A stretch of 64,000 bases of DNA, from the NCBI RefSeq assembly GCF_010726765.1, contig NZ_AP022601.1, positions 1,922,001-1,986,000 of the forward strand, in the 5' to 3' direction. A model generated the notes under the pieces. It saw nothing but the letters and a program-made list of their open reading frames with translations. It was not told where the DNA came from and searched no databases. The stretch comes from Mycobacterium gallinarum. GTDB taxonomy: Bacteria > Actinomycetota > Actinomycetes > Mycobacteriales > Mycobacteriaceae. The position numbers were made by a program, and so were the translations under genes. Below are positions 51,411 through 60,619 of the stretch, piece after piece. Numbering within the stretch: the stretch's first letter is position 1; every line of letters starts with the position of its first letter.

Positions 51411-53387
51411 ATGTCGCAGACCAATGCCAATCTGATCTGGAAGATCGCGGACCTGCTGCGGGGGCCGTATCAGCCCAACCAGTACGGCGACGTGATCCTG
51501 CCGTTCACGATCCTGCGCCGCCTGGACTGCATCCTTGAGCCGACAAAGGACGAGGTACTCGCCGAGTACAAGAAGGTCGCCGCGACCAAAGTCGACCCCG
51601 ACGTGCTGTTGAAGAACAAATTCAGGCTGCCGTTCTACAACACCTCGCGATGGACATTCGCATCCCTGATCGGTGATCCGGAAGGGGTGGCCGATAACCT
51701 TGTCGACTACATCGAGCATTTCTCGCCGAACGTGCGCGACGTCTTCGATGGCTTCAAGATGATGGATCAGATCGGCGACCTGGCCAAGTCCGACCGGTTG
51801 TACCTGATCGTCAAGGAGTTCGCATCCGTCGACCTGCACCCGAAGGTCGTCTCCGGGCACGCCATGGGGCACATCTTCGAAGAACTGATCCGCAAGTTCG
51901 CTGAGTCCAACTCCACCCAAGCTGGTGATCACTTCACCCCACGTGAAGTCATCGAGCTGATGGTCGACATCCTGTTCCTCACTCAAGACGATGCCCTGAC
52001 CAAGCCCGGCACCGTACGCACCATCTACGACCCTGCTGCCGGGACCGGGGGCATGTTATCTACGGCCTACGACCATCTGGTCGAGATGAATCCCAAGGCC
52101 CGCCCGGTCCTCTACGGGCAGGACATCAACCCACGCTCATACGCGCTATGTAAGTCCGACATGATCGTGAAGGGCCAGGATGTGGACAACATCTACATGG
52201 GCGACACCCTCACCGATGACGGCTTTCGTACTAAGCACTTCGACTTCCTGCTGTCGAACCCGCCGTTCGGGGTTGCCTGGAACACTCAGCAGAAGACGGT
52301 CACCGATGAATACGAGCAGCGCGGCTTCGCCGGACGCTTCGGCCCCGGTCTACCTCGCGTGTCCGACGGCTCATTGCTGTTCCTGCTACACCTGATCTCG
52401 AAGATGCAGCCCGTCAACAACGGCGAGGGCGGCAGTCGTCTGGCCATCGTTCTGAACGGCTCACCACTGTTCACCGGCGGGGCGGGGTCGGGTGAGTCCA
52501 ATATTCGGCAGTGGGTCATCGAGAATGATCTTCTCGATACGATCATCGCGCTGCCCACGGACATGTTCTATAACACCGGGATCAGCACCTACATCTGGGT
52601 TCTGGACAACAACAAGCCAGCCAAGCGCAAGGGCAAGATTCAGCTCATCAACGCCGCCAACATGTTCGGCAAGATGCGCAAGTCCCTCGGGTCGAAGCGT
52701 AAGGAGCTGCGCCAGAAGGACATCGAGCGGATCTGCCACCTCTATGAGGGCTTCCGCAACGAACACGGCACCGACGACCACCCCGCCCACTCGAAGGTGT
52801 TCACTGGTGAGGAGTTCGGCTACTCCACCATCACGGTCGAGCGCCCCCTGCAACTGCGGTTCACACCGACCGAGGACAAGATCGAGGTAGTACTGGCCCA
52901 GAAGAGTATCGACAAACTCGACGAGGGTGCGAAGACCGCCATCCGCAAGGCGCTCACTGGGTTGGTCGGGTGGGAATACAAGGACCGCGACGGTTTCATC
53001 ACCGAACTCAAAGACGCGCTGCGCAAGGCAGGGTTGACGAAACCGCCCGCCCCACTGATCAAGACGATCTGGTCAACCATCGGCGAGCATGACGACGACG
53101 CCGTGATCGTCACCGACACCAAGGGCAACCCCCAACCCGACCCGGCACTTCGTGATACCGAAAACGTTCCCCTGACTGAGGACATCGACGAGTACTTCGC
53201 CCGCGAAGTGTTGCCCCACGTCCCGGATGCCTGGATCGACTACGACAAGACCAAGATCGGCTACGAGATTCCCTTCACCCGCCACTTCTACCGCTACATC
53301 CCACCGAGGCCCCTCGACGAAATCCAGAAAGACCTCCGCGTCCTCGTTAGCGAAATCCAAGCCATGCTCGCCGAGGTCGGCGCATGA
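51411..53387 (+). CDS. hsdM: Type I restriction-modification methyltransferase subunit (HsdM)
   Basis: A 658-residue N6-adenine methyltransferase. The N-terminal helical HsdM domain (ANLIWKIADLLRGPYQPNQY) is followed by the SAM-binding motif DPAAGTGGMLS near residue 206 and the catalytic NPPFG near 283. A long C-terminal region (after 480) is charged and helical. It methylates host DNA at the sequence chosen by HsdS and is also a component of the restriction complex. The stop overlaps hsdS by 4 nt. Start ATG 51411. Confidence 0.96.
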   Translation: MSQTNANLIWKIADLLRGPYQPNQYGDVILPFTILRRLDCILEPTKDEVLAEYKKVAATKVDPDVLLKNKFRLPFYNTSRWTFASLIGDPEGVADNLVDYIEHFSPNVRDVFDGFKMMDQIGDLAKSDRLYLIVKEFASVDLHPKVVSGHAMGHIFEELIRKFAESNSTQAGDHFTPREVIELMVDILFLTQDDALTKPGTVRTIYDPAAGTGGMLSTAYDHLVEMNPKARPVLYGQDINPRSYALCKSDMIVKGQDVDNIYMGDTLTDDGFRTKHFDFLLSNPPFGVAWNTQQKTVTDEYEQRGFAGRFGPGLPRVSDGSLLFLLHLISKMQPVNNGEGGSRLAIVLNGSPLFTGGAGSGESNIRQWVIENDLLDTIIALPTDMFYNTGISTYIWVLDNNKPAKRKGKIQLINAANMFGKMRKSLGSKRKELRQKDIERICHLYEGFRNEHGTDDHPAHSKVFTGEEFGYSTITVERPLQLRFTPTEDKIEVVLAQKSIDKLDEGAKTAIRKALTGLVGWEYKDRDGFITELKDALRKAGLTKPPAPLIKTIWSTIGEHDDDAVIVTDTKGNPQPDPALRDTENVPLTEDIDEYFAREVLPHVPDAWIDYDKTKIGYEIPFTRHFYRYIPPRPLDEIQKDLRVLVSEIQAMLAEVGA

Positions 53388-54724
53388 ACTGGCCCGTATA
53401 CGCCGATCTCAAGGAGTCAGGCGTTGAATGGCTTGGGGAAATTCCGTCCAGCTGGTCGACTTCGCGGTTGGGCTTCGAAGCATGGGTGCGTGCAAGGCTC
53501 GGCTGGAAAGGACTCAAGGCTGACGAGTACGTCGACGAGGGGGTCGCCTTCTTGGCGACGCCGGATATCCGGCCACGCAAGATCAACTTTGACAATGTTT
53601 TCCGAATCACCGAGGAGCGCTATGCCGAGTCTCCGGAGATTATGCTCAACGTCGGGGATGTGCTGTTGGCAAAAGATGGCTCCACCCTCGGCTCCGTCAA
53701 CCTTGTTCGGCACCTTCCGGAGAGGGCCACGGTCAACGGCTCCATCGCCGTCATCACGCCTGGAAAGCGGCTCAACAGCAGCTATCTCAACTACCTCATT
53801 GGTAGTAGCTTCGTCGCTAATCGTATTCAAATGCTAAAGGGTGGAATGGGCGTCCCCCACCTCTTCCAAGACGACATCCGGCGGTTTGAGGTTCCGCTCC
53901 CAACGCTGTCCGAGCAGGAATGCATCGTCACGTTCCTAGATGGCGAGACCGCGAAAATCGATGCGCTGATCGACAAGCAGGAGCAGCTCATCGCCACCCT
54001 GCGCGAGGACCGAACGGCCACCATCACCCATGCCGTCACGAAAGGGCTGGACCCTGCGGCAAAAATGATTGAGTCTGACATTCGGCGACTGGGGAAAGTA
54101 CCCGCGCACTGGTCGATTCCCCAGATTGGCATGCACGCTGTCGTCGGCAACGGATCGACGCCTGCCCGCGACAATCCCGGCTACTGGTCCGACGGGTCTA
54201 TACCGTGGCTGAACAGCAGCCATGTCAACAAAGAGGAGATCACCGAACCGGACCAGTTTGTAACCCAGGCCGCATTCCGCGAGTGCCACCTTCCCATGGT
54301 GACGTCCGGCTCAGTGTTGGTGGGCTTGACCGGGCAGGGGAAGACGAGAGGGATGGCGTCGATTCTGTCGACGCGGTCGACGATCAACCAACACCTCGCA
54401 TACATAACGCCGATTGACGACAAACTTGATGGACGATTCCTTCAACGCGCGCTCAGTTCGGCGTATGGCCTGCTCCGTGAATTGAGTGATGAGAACGGAA
54501 GTACCAAGGGTGGATTAACATGTGGCGATCTTCGCAAGGTCCGCATCCCGCTCCCACCTATCGGGGAGCAAGCCCAGATCGTGAAGCACCTGGCGGAGCG
54601 CTGCGCCAAAATCGATTCCTTGATCTCCAAGGCCATTCAGATGATCGAAACACTGCATGAGTACCGGGCGGCTCTCATCACGGATGCGGTGACCGGCAAG
54701 ATCGATGTTCGAGGGGTGGCGTGA
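53384..54724 (+). CDS. hsdS: Type I restriction-modification specificity subunit (HsdS)
   Basis: A 446-residue specificity subunit with two target-recognition domains. TRD1 is about residues 18-160 (SGVEWLGEIPSSWSTSRL start), and the central conserved helix ends PLPTLSEQECIVTFLDGETAKIDALI. TRD2 starts RRLGKVPAHWSIPQIG, about 230, and the second helix is PLPPIGEQAQIVKHLAERCA. The paired PxxWs and EQ-I segments are the normal HsdS symmetry. The recognised DNA site should be bipartite. It overlaps hsdM and hsdR by 4 nt each. Confidence 0.95.
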   Translation: MNWPVYADLKESGVEWLGEIPSSWSTSRLGFEAWVRARLGWKGLKADEYVDEGVAFLATPDIRPRKINFDNVFRITEERYAESPEIMLNVGDVLLAKDGSTLGSVNLVRHLPERATVNGSIAVITPGKRLNSSYLNYLIGSSFVANRIQMLKGGMGVPHLFQDDIRRFEVPLPTLSEQECIVTFLDGETAKIDALIDKQEQLIATLREDRTATITHAVTKGLDPAAKMIESDIRRLGKVPAHWSIPQIGMHAVVGNGSTPARDNPGYWSDGSIPWLNSSHVNKEEITEPDQFVTQAAFRECHLPMVTSGSVLVGLTGQGKTRGMASILSTRSTINQHLAYITPIDDKLDGRFLQRALSSAYGLLRELSDENGSTKGGLTCGDLRKVRIPLPPIGEQAQIVKHLAERCAKIDSLISKAIQMIETLHEYRAALITDAVTGKIDVRGVA

Positions 54725-57700
54725 CGGTGTCGCAACAGCATCATGAGTCGTCGTTCGAGGGCGAGATCTGTGAGTACCTGGCCGAGCAGGGCTGGCTATA
54801 CTCGCCGACGGACGAGGGTTACGACCGTGAGCTAGCGCTATTCCCGGAGGACGTGTTCGGGTGGTTAGCCGACACGCAACCCGAGCAGCTTGCGAAGCGG
54901 GTCAAGCCAGATCTAACCGGTGAGGCGCTGGCGAAGGCCCAGCAGGGTGTGTTGGCCACGTTGGTGAAAGCGCAGGCGGCTGATCCGAAGGCCAACGGCG
55001 GAACGTTGTCGGTGCTGCGGCGCGGGTTCAAGGACCTCAACGCGCAGTTCCAGATGTGCCAGTTCCGGCCCAACACCTCACTCAACGAGACCACCGCCAA
55101 GAAGTACGAGGCGGTGCGGCTACGGGTGATGCGCCAGGTGCATTATTCGACGCAGAATACCAACAGCATCGATTTGGTGTTCTTCGCTAACGGCGTCCCG
55201 GTCGCCACCGCCGAGCTAAAGACCGACTTCACCCAGAACATCAACGACGCGGTACTGCAATACAAGAATCACCGGCTACCGAAGGGTGAACCCTTGCTGG
55301 GGTTCGGGTCTCGGGCGGTGGTGCACTTCGCGGTGTCCAACAGCGAGGTGCAGATGACCACCAAGCTCGCGGGCAAGGACACGTTCTTCCTGCCGTTCAA
55401 CCGAGGCAACAACCATCACGCCGGGAACCCGCCGAACCCGCACGGGTCGCCGACGGCGTACCTGTGGGAGGAAATCCTGCAGCGGGATACCTGGCTCGAC
55501 ATCCTCGGACGGTTCCTGCACCTCCAGGTCACCGACAAAGTTGATCCGTTGTCGGACAGGAAGGTTCGCACACAGACGATGCTCTTCCCGCGCTACCACC
55601 AGTGGGACGCGGTGACTCGGCTCATCGAAGCCGCCCGCACGCAGGGACCGGGACACCGGTACCTGATTCAGCACAGCGCCGGGAGTGGCAAGACCAACAG
55701 CATTTCCTGGCTGGCCCACCGGCTTTCAGTGCTGCACGACGAGGCCAACAAGCCGGTGTTTGATTCGGTGATCGTGATCACGGACCGTAATGTGCTCGAT
55801 GCTCAACTGCAGGAAGCGATCCGCCAGATCGACAAGACCCCCGGGGTGGTAGCGCATATCGATGGCCTGGGTGGGTCGAAGTCCCAACTGTTGGCCGATG
55901 CACTGCAGGGCGGGACGAAGATCATCATCGTCACCATCCAGACGTTTCCCTACGCGCTAGACCTGATCCAGGGCCAGGCGTCGTTGAAGGGCAAGAGCTT
56001 TGCCATCATCGCCGATGAGGCCCACTCGTCGCAGGCGGGCGAAGCCTCTAAACGCCTGAAAGCAGCGCTGGCGGCCACAGAGCTTGACGATCTCAACGAT
56101 GGCGGCACCGTAGATGCCGAAGACGTCCTCGCGGCTGAGATCGCCGCACGGGCCGAGTCCAAGAACTTGTCGTTCTTCGCGTTCACCGCCACCCCGAAGG
56201 CTAAGACGCTGGAACTGTTCGGGCACAAGGGCATCGGCGATAAACCGCACCCGTTTCACCTCTACTCGATGCAGCAGGCCATCGAGGAGGGCTTCATCCT
56301 CGACGTGCTGAAGAACTACACCCCATACAAGACCGCCTTCAGGCTCACCCACAACGGCCAGTCCTACGAATCGGAGGCCACCAGCACCGGCACCATCGCG
56401 GTCACCGGCAGCGCCACCAGTGATCTGGTCGACAAATCGGCTGCGGTGAAGTCAGTAATGAACTGGGTGAAGCTGCACCCAACCAACATCTCCCAGAAGG
56501 TGCATATCATCGTCGAGCACTTCCGCGCCAATGTCGGCTGGCGGCTCGACGGCAGGGCCAAGGCCATGGTCGTGACGTCGTCACGCAAAGCGGCGGTGCG
56601 CTACAAAATCGCGTTCGACAAGTACGTCGCCGAGCAGGGCTACAACGACATCGCGGCCCTCGTGGCTTTCTCCGGCGAGGTCACCGACCCAGACTCCGGC
56701 GTGGACAAGGCCACCGAGACCTCGATGAATCCTGGCTTGAAGGGCCGCGATCTGCGGGACGCTTTCGCCACCGACGAGTACCAGGTGATGCTGGTGGCCA
56801 ACAAGTTCCAAACCGGCTTCGATCAACCGCTCCTGTTGGCCATGTATGTCGATAAACGCCTCTCAGGCGTGGCAGCGGTGCAAACGCTATCCCGGCTGAA
56901 CCGGATCGCTCCAGGCAAGGATCAGACGTTCGTGCTGGACTTCGCCAACGGTGCCGAGGAGATTGTCGAGGCGTTCGAACCGTACTACGAGGCCACCACG
57001 CTCGCCGACGTCACTGATCCCAACATCGTTCACGAGACGATGGCCAAGCTCGACGCCGCCGCGATCTACCATGAGTCTGAAGTTGAGGGTCTGGTCGCGG
57101 ATTACTTAGCGCACAAGGGCAATAACGCGCTGACGAAGTGGGTGACTCCGGCCCGTGACCGTTTCCGGGACCGCGAACGCACCGCCGTTGAGGCCGACGA
57201 CAAGGTCGCGGTCGACGAGCTGATTATGTTCCGCAAGGACGTCGGCACATTCCTGCGCCAGTACGACTTTCTGTCCCAGATAGTCAACTACGAGGACCTT
57301 GCCCTGGAGAAGCTGTCGATCTTCCTGCGCCACCTGGCCCCTGTGATCACCGCCGATCAGCTTCAGCATGAGATCGATCTGTCCACGGTGGATTTCGACT
57401 ACATTGCCCAGCACGGACAAGGCACGATGTCAGGCAACCTGGTCGGTGGCATGCCGCTGGAACCGGCCAAGGAGGCCGGGACGGGCAATGTCAAGGACCC
57501 AGAGATGGTGGCGCTCGCCGAGGTCATCGAGAAGATCAACGACTTGTTCTCCGGCGATCACCCCGATTCGAGCGTGAAGAGCGTCGTCACCCACGTCAAG
57601 GAACGCCTCGAAGAAAGCGAAACCCTTCAGCAGCAGGCACAGCACAACTCGTTGGCGCAGTTCTCGGCCAGCCCCGATCTGCACAGCGAGTTCATGACTG

Positions 57701-57828
57701 CGGTGATCGGGGCGATGGCTTCATCCGAAGATCTTTCGACCCAGATCATCAACAATCCCGACCTGTCGCAAAAGCTGCTCGCCGAGTTGGTGCCGATCAT
57801 CTATCAGAGTTTGAAGCCCACCGCATGA
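54721..57828 (+). CDS. hsdR: Type I restriction endonuclease subunit (HsdR)
   Basis: A 1035-residue motor and nuclease. The PD-(D/E)xK nuclease site is SIDLVFFANG with ELKTDF near residues 150-165. The SF2 translocase has Walker A HSAGSGKTN near 318, DEAH-type IIADEAHSSQ near 430, FTATP near 485 and motif VI region QTLSRLNR near 720. A C-terminal helical domain binds HsdM. The stop overlaps the next gene by 4 nt, so the restriction operon continues beyond hsdR. Confidence 0.96.
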   Translation: MTVSQQHHESSFEGEICEYLAEQGWLYSPTDEGYDRELALFPEDVFGWLADTQPEQLAKRVKPDLTGEALAKAQQGVLATLVKAQAADPKANGGTLSVLRRGFKDLNAQFQMCQFRPNTSLNETTAKKYEAVRLRVMRQVHYSTQNTNSIDLVFFANGVPVATAELKTDFTQNINDAVLQYKNHRLPKGEPLLGFGSRAVVHFAVSNSEVQMTTKLAGKDTFFLPFNRGNNHHAGNPPNPHGSPTAYLWEEILQRDTWLDILGRFLHLQVTDKVDPLSDRKVRTQTMLFPRYHQWDAVTRLIEAARTQGPGHRYLIQHSAGSGKTNSISWLAHRLSVLHDEANKPVFDSVIVITDRNVLDAQLQEAIRQIDKTPGVVAHIDGLGGSKSQLLADALQGGTKIIIVTIQTFPYALDLIQGQASLKGKSFAIIADEAHSSQAGEASKRLKAALAATELDDLNDGGTVDAEDVLAAEIAARAESKNLSFFAFTATPKAKTLELFGHKGIGDKPHPFHLYSMQQAIEEGFILDVLKNYTPYKTAFRLTHNGQSYESEATSTGTIAVTGSATSDLVDKSAAVKSVMNWVKLHPTNISQKVHIIVEHFRANVGWRLDGRAKAMVVTSSRKAAVRYKIAFDKYVAEQGYNDIAALVAFSGEVTDPDSGVDKATETSMNPGLKGRDLRDAFATDEYQVMLVANKFQTGFDQPLLLAMYVDKRLSGVAAVQTLSRLNRIAPGKDQTFVLDFANGAEEIVEAFEPYYEATTLADVTDPNIVHETMAKLDAAAIYHESEVEGLVADYLAHKGNNALTKWVTPARDRFRDRERTAVEADDKVAVDELIMFRKDVGTFLRQYDFLSQIVNYEDLALEKLSIFLRHLAPVITADQLQHEIDLSTVDFDYIAQHGQGTMSGNLVGGMPLEPAKEAGTGNVKDPEMVALAEVIEKINDLFSGDHPDSSVKSVVTHVKERLEESETLQQQAQHNSLAQFSASPDLHSEFMTAVIGAMASSEDLSTQIINNPDLSQKLLAELVPIIYQSLKPTA

Positions 57829-58547
57829 TCGAATCCTCCCAGGCCGTCGATCTACTGCGCAGTGATCCACAGTGGCGTCACGCCGTCGCGAATCTGCGTG
57901 ACCTCAAGCGCGATCACGGCGCGCACGCGGAAACCCGGGCGCAGAACTATGCCGCCGAGTACGACAACGCTCGTGGCGCGATGATCGTTGACGTCGTCGC
58001 GTCGCGGCAACGCCGGTATTCCACGCGGGTGAGGAAGATCGTCGCCGACTGGAAAGCGCGCAACGCCGAACACACCATCGCGTGGCTTGCCACCCAACCT
58101 CTGCAGCGCGAGTTGTACGGCCTTTCCGACGGAGAGGTAACCACGATCCATGAAGTGGCGAACCAACTGTGTGCCTTCGTATCCCGGGAAGGGATCACGG
58201 CCAGGGAAGAGGAAGACCGGCTGTGCCGGATTTGGGCTGACCGGTACGGAGCAATTGAGCACGCGCCCCGGCTGGACCCTGTCGTCGGTTCCGTCAAAGG
58301 GATCGGACTGGCACTGTTCGCCTACGCACGGATGCGCTCAGGTGCCGACGCCATCAAACCCGACATCCGCGTAGTACGCGCAATGCGGTCGCTAGGTTTT
58401 TTAGTACCCAAAGACGAGCACGCCGTGCTTCTGATCACCCGAGCTGCTGCAGAAGAAATCGGGATGTCGCGACTCGTGCTGGACCAACTGCTGTGGTGGA
58501 GAGACAACGACGATGTTCCAGGCATCTCTGGACAAATATCCACCTAG
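57825..58547 (+). CDS. HhH-GPD (DNA-glycosylase-like) protein in the RM operon
   Basis: A 240-residue protein whose ATG overlaps the hsdR stop by 4 nt. Residues 157-195 read VKGIGLALFAYARMRSGADA, then IKPDIRVVRAMRSLG. That is the helix-hairpin-helix with GxG followed by an Asp 21 residues later (Asp 180), the same spacing as LPGVG...VDTHIFRV of endonuclease III. The N-terminal 100 residues are helical and charged (RDLKRDHGAHAETRAQNYAA). There is no Fe-S cysteine cluster. It may excise modified bases or only bind DNA; its place in an hsdMSR operon is unusual. The family call rests on a motif match, not on full similarity. Confidence 0.6.
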   Translation: MIESSQAVDLLRSDPQWRHAVANLRDLKRDHGAHAETRAQNYAAEYDNARGAMIVDVVASRQRRYSTRVRKIVADWKARNAEHTIAWLATQPLQRELYGLSDGEVTTIHEVANQLCAFVSREGITAREEEDRLCRIWADRYGAIEHAPRLDPVVGSVKGIGLALFAYARMRSGADAIKPDIRVVRAMRSLGFLVPKDEHAVLLITRAAAEEIGMSRLVLDQLLWWRDNDDVPGISGQIST

Positions 58548-58558
58548 GGTCAAAGACC

Positions 58559-59383
58559 ATGTCTGGAATCCCGTTGAGAAGCCTAATCGGTGATCTGGAC
58601 CCGACGGCCTGCAAGCTGCACTGCGCGGTGTATGACCAGAAGGATCAACCTATCGACGTCCTGGCCCGGTCATGGGTTGAGTGGGTGGGGTGGAACCGTC
58701 GGCGCACCGCACGCGACGACTTCAATCGCCAGTTCATTTTCTCGCTGGCACGGTATCGCCATCCGCCAACTCACTGGCTCTTCGGCGGCGTCTTCGAAGT
58801 CGTTGGTCGCCGCCCGATACCAGGCGAAGGGTCTTACGACATCAGGAGACGTGACGATCTGCTCGGGGCCTACATCAAGCGGCTCGTGATCTCTTTCAAA
58901 CCGTCGGGGCGAGCGGTGCGGCTGAACATGGAGAACTACTTAGACCAGATGGAAGTCTTGTCCGTCCTCGAACAGGAATACGCCGGTGAACCCTTTCCCG
59001 GCCATGACCACATCAACCACACCCTCGGAACACTGGAGGTCGCCGTCAGGCAGGACTGGCACGACTGGCGCGGCGCACTGCAGCACATGAAGGGTGTCTA
59101 TGTCATCCACGACCTGGAAACTGGCAAGTCCTATGTCGGCTCAGCCTCCGGGGACACCGGCATCTGGGCGCGGTTGTGCCAGTACGTCGATTCTCTTCAC
59201 GGCGGAAATATCGCGTTGGCTGAACTCGTCGGCCAGAAGGGGCCGGAGTACGCACGCGCAAATCTCCGCTTCGCGCTCCTGGAGTTCTGGTCGATGCGCA
59301 CCGACGACGATCACGTGCTCGCCCGAGAGAGCTACTGGAAGGAGGTGCTGCTGTCGCGGAAGTTTGGACTCAACCGGAACTGA
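58559..59383 (+). CDS. GIY-YIG nuclease-family protein, last gene of the RM operon
   Basis: A 274-residue protein; ATG 58559 lies 11 nt after the HhH-like gene, and the open frame to 58493 is not needed. An N-terminal domain of about 165 residues (DPTACKLHCAVYDQKDQPID, HWLFGGVFEVVGRRP) precedes a GIY-YIG domain: KGVYVIHDLETGKSYVGSAS near residue 178, Arg in IWARLCQY, and the metal-binding Glu in ARESYWKEVLLSRKFGLNRN. All GIY-YIG key positions are filled, so it may be an active endonuclease. The N-terminal domain may recognise the DNA target. Coupling to a glycosylase-like gene suggests action on modified DNA. Confidence 0.8.
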   Translation: MSGIPLRSLIGDLDPTACKLHCAVYDQKDQPIDVLARSWVEWVGWNRRRTARDDFNRQFIFSLARYRHPPTHWLFGGVFEVVGRRPIPGEGSYDIRRRDDLLGAYIKRLVISFKPSGRAVRLNMENYLDQMEVLSVLEQEYAGEPFPGHDHINHTLGTLEVAVRQDWHDWRGALQHMKGVYVIHDLETGKSYVGSASGDTGIWARLCQYVDSLHGGNIALAELVGQKGPEYARANLRFALLEFWSMRTDDDHVLARESYWKEVLLSRKFGLNRN

Positions 59384-59416
59384 ATAGTCCAGCATTCGCT
59401 TCTATGATCGTCGGTC

Positions 59417-59623
59417 ATGCCTGCCCGACCTCCCGCCCTGGCGATACCTGCAGAGGTCGCTGAATACCTGCGCACCACGCCCGCCGCCCTCGCCCAAGAC
59501 CGTTATCGGGGCACTGGCCCGAAGTTCATCAAGCACGGCAGTCGGGTGCTCTACCGCTGGTCTGACGTGTTGGAGTGGCTGGATCACAACACCTTCGAGC
59601 GGACCGATCAACGGGCGAATTGA
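59417..59623 (+). CDS. Second excisionase-like helix-turn-helix protein
   Basis: A 68-residue HTH_17/MerR-type protein: IPAEVAEYLRTTPAALAQDR, then RGTGPKFIKHGSRVLYRWSD and VLEWLDHN. This is the standard short Xis/AlpA-like DNA-binding protein. ATG 59417 lies 33 nt after the GIY-YIG gene. It could control the restriction operon or excision, and differs from the excisionase-like protein near the integrase. Confidence 0.75.
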   Translation: MPARPPALAIPAEVAEYLRTTPAALAQDRYRGTGPKFIKHGSRVLYRWSDVLEWLDHNTFERTDQRAN

Positions 59624-59782
59624 GCGGTTTCTCCGCAGACGGCGTGTACGCGGAGCGCCTACTGGTTGATGACGGCGACTTCAGCCCTACCGTGCACCTC
59701 GGCCTCGATCTGGCGCTGACGCTCACGGATGTGGGCGAACTTGGCCCACGACGCCATCGTTGGCCCTCTAGGGGCCGCTCGG

Positions 59783-60049
59783 TCACCCTGGTGAGGGCGC
59801 GACCGGCACCCAAACGAATGCCGGAGGTGGACACCAGAGTGCGGTGTCGCCGACAGGGTTTTCCGCCCACTGATGGGATTCCGAAGCCAGGCAAGGCGTT
59901 CCGGGAGTCCGGAGGCCGACTCCGATGCCGTCGTCCATCTCCCAGTCGTCAGGAGTGATCGGGTCGTCAGCGGACGCGATGCCAGCGGTGGCCAGTCCGA
60001 TCCCGGCCAGTACTACCAGAGGCACAAAGACCTTCTTCACAATAGTCAT
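59783..60049 (-). CDS. Small secreted protein
   Basis: An 88-residue exported protein. The signal peptide (VKKVFVPLVVLAGIGLATAG) is cut near IASA/DD. The mature part has two Cys (GTPCLASES, ALWCPPPAF), probably a disulfide, and ends Pro-rich. It lies 4 nt after the next gene upstream on the minus strand, so the two are co-transcribed. Mycobacterial-type exported cargo of unknown role. Confidence 0.65.
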   Translation of the reverse strand: MTIVKKVFVPLVVLAGIGLATAGIASADDPITPDDWEMDDGIGVGLRTPGTPCLASESHQWAENPVGDTALWCPPPAFVWVPVAPSPG

Positions 60050-60053
60050 GATC

Positions 60054-60296
60054 TCAGACCTCGCCGACGTACTCGGGGCACTTCTCGACGATGGGCTGCT
60101 TCACGAATCCTTCGTAATCACCCGGCTCACCGCCGACGCCGAAGACGGCCTCTTCGAAACTGGCGAAGCTGGTCTCAAGCTCGGCGATGACTTCGTCTCC
60201 GGAATAGCCGCTGTCGAACAGCTGACACACGATGGTCTTCACGCCGTCGTTGTATTCGTCACCGGGACTGGCCTTGGCTGCAGCCGCAGTCTTCAT
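60054..60296 (-). CDS. Small DUF732-like protein without a clear signal peptide
   Basis: An 80-residue protein with TIVCQLFDSGYSGDEVIAEL and a terminal VEKCPEYVGEV: two Cys placed as in DUF732 proteins (VC...CP). Starting at ATG 60296 it lacks a signal peptide; an overlapping frame just upstream encodes a hydrophobic run (VGVLFVIVLAIIV), so a frameshift or a separate tiny membrane peptide is possible. It precedes the small secreted protein gene by 4 nt. Confidence 0.5.
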   Translation of the reverse strand: MKTAAAAKASPGDEYNDGVKTIVCQLFDSGYSGDEVIAELETSFASFEEAVFGVGGEPGDYEGFVKQPIVEKCPEYVGEV

Positions 60297-60469
60297 ACGA
60301 TGATGGCCAGGACGATGACGAACAAGACGCCTACCGTCCTGAAGTGACTCTTCTCCGCTGGTTGGGGACCCTCTTTGCGGGCTTCGATGAAGGTAAGTCG
60401 CAGGATGTGGCTGACCCTGTTGCCTGACCCGGATGCGACTTGCCGGACATGGAAGTAGTTACTGCTGCC

Positions 60470-60490
60470 AGCCCGCAGTCAGCCCGCAGT
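60470..60490 (+). repeat. Right arm-type integrase site: tandem 11-bp repeat
   Basis: CAGCCCGCAG at 60470-60479 and 60481-60490 with one T between, identical over 21 bp to the left-end site 38418-38438. It lies 129 bp inside attR. The spacer 60297-60619 contains this repeat and otherwise no gene. Confidence 0.65.
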
Positions 60491-60619
60491 AAACCATCAA
60501 GGCTCGCACAGATGGGGCAATACATACAACGCATTCGTACAGCTCAGCGCACCATTCAAGCTAAAACCAGTCAAAAACGATCAAACGCCATCACCAGGCA
60601 AAACACTTGGATATACCAT

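Noticed and set aside
49226..54724. Phase variation of hsdS by the nearby serine recombinase
   Set aside because: There is one hsdS with two normal TRDs, and I see no silent hsdS copy or inverted repeats flanking an invertible segment.
60297..60400. Tiny membrane peptide on the minus strand ending VGVLFVIVLAIIV
   Set aside because: A hydrophobic run is open in frame and ends at a TGA overlapping the next ATG, but no acceptable start codon or ribosome-binding site was found.
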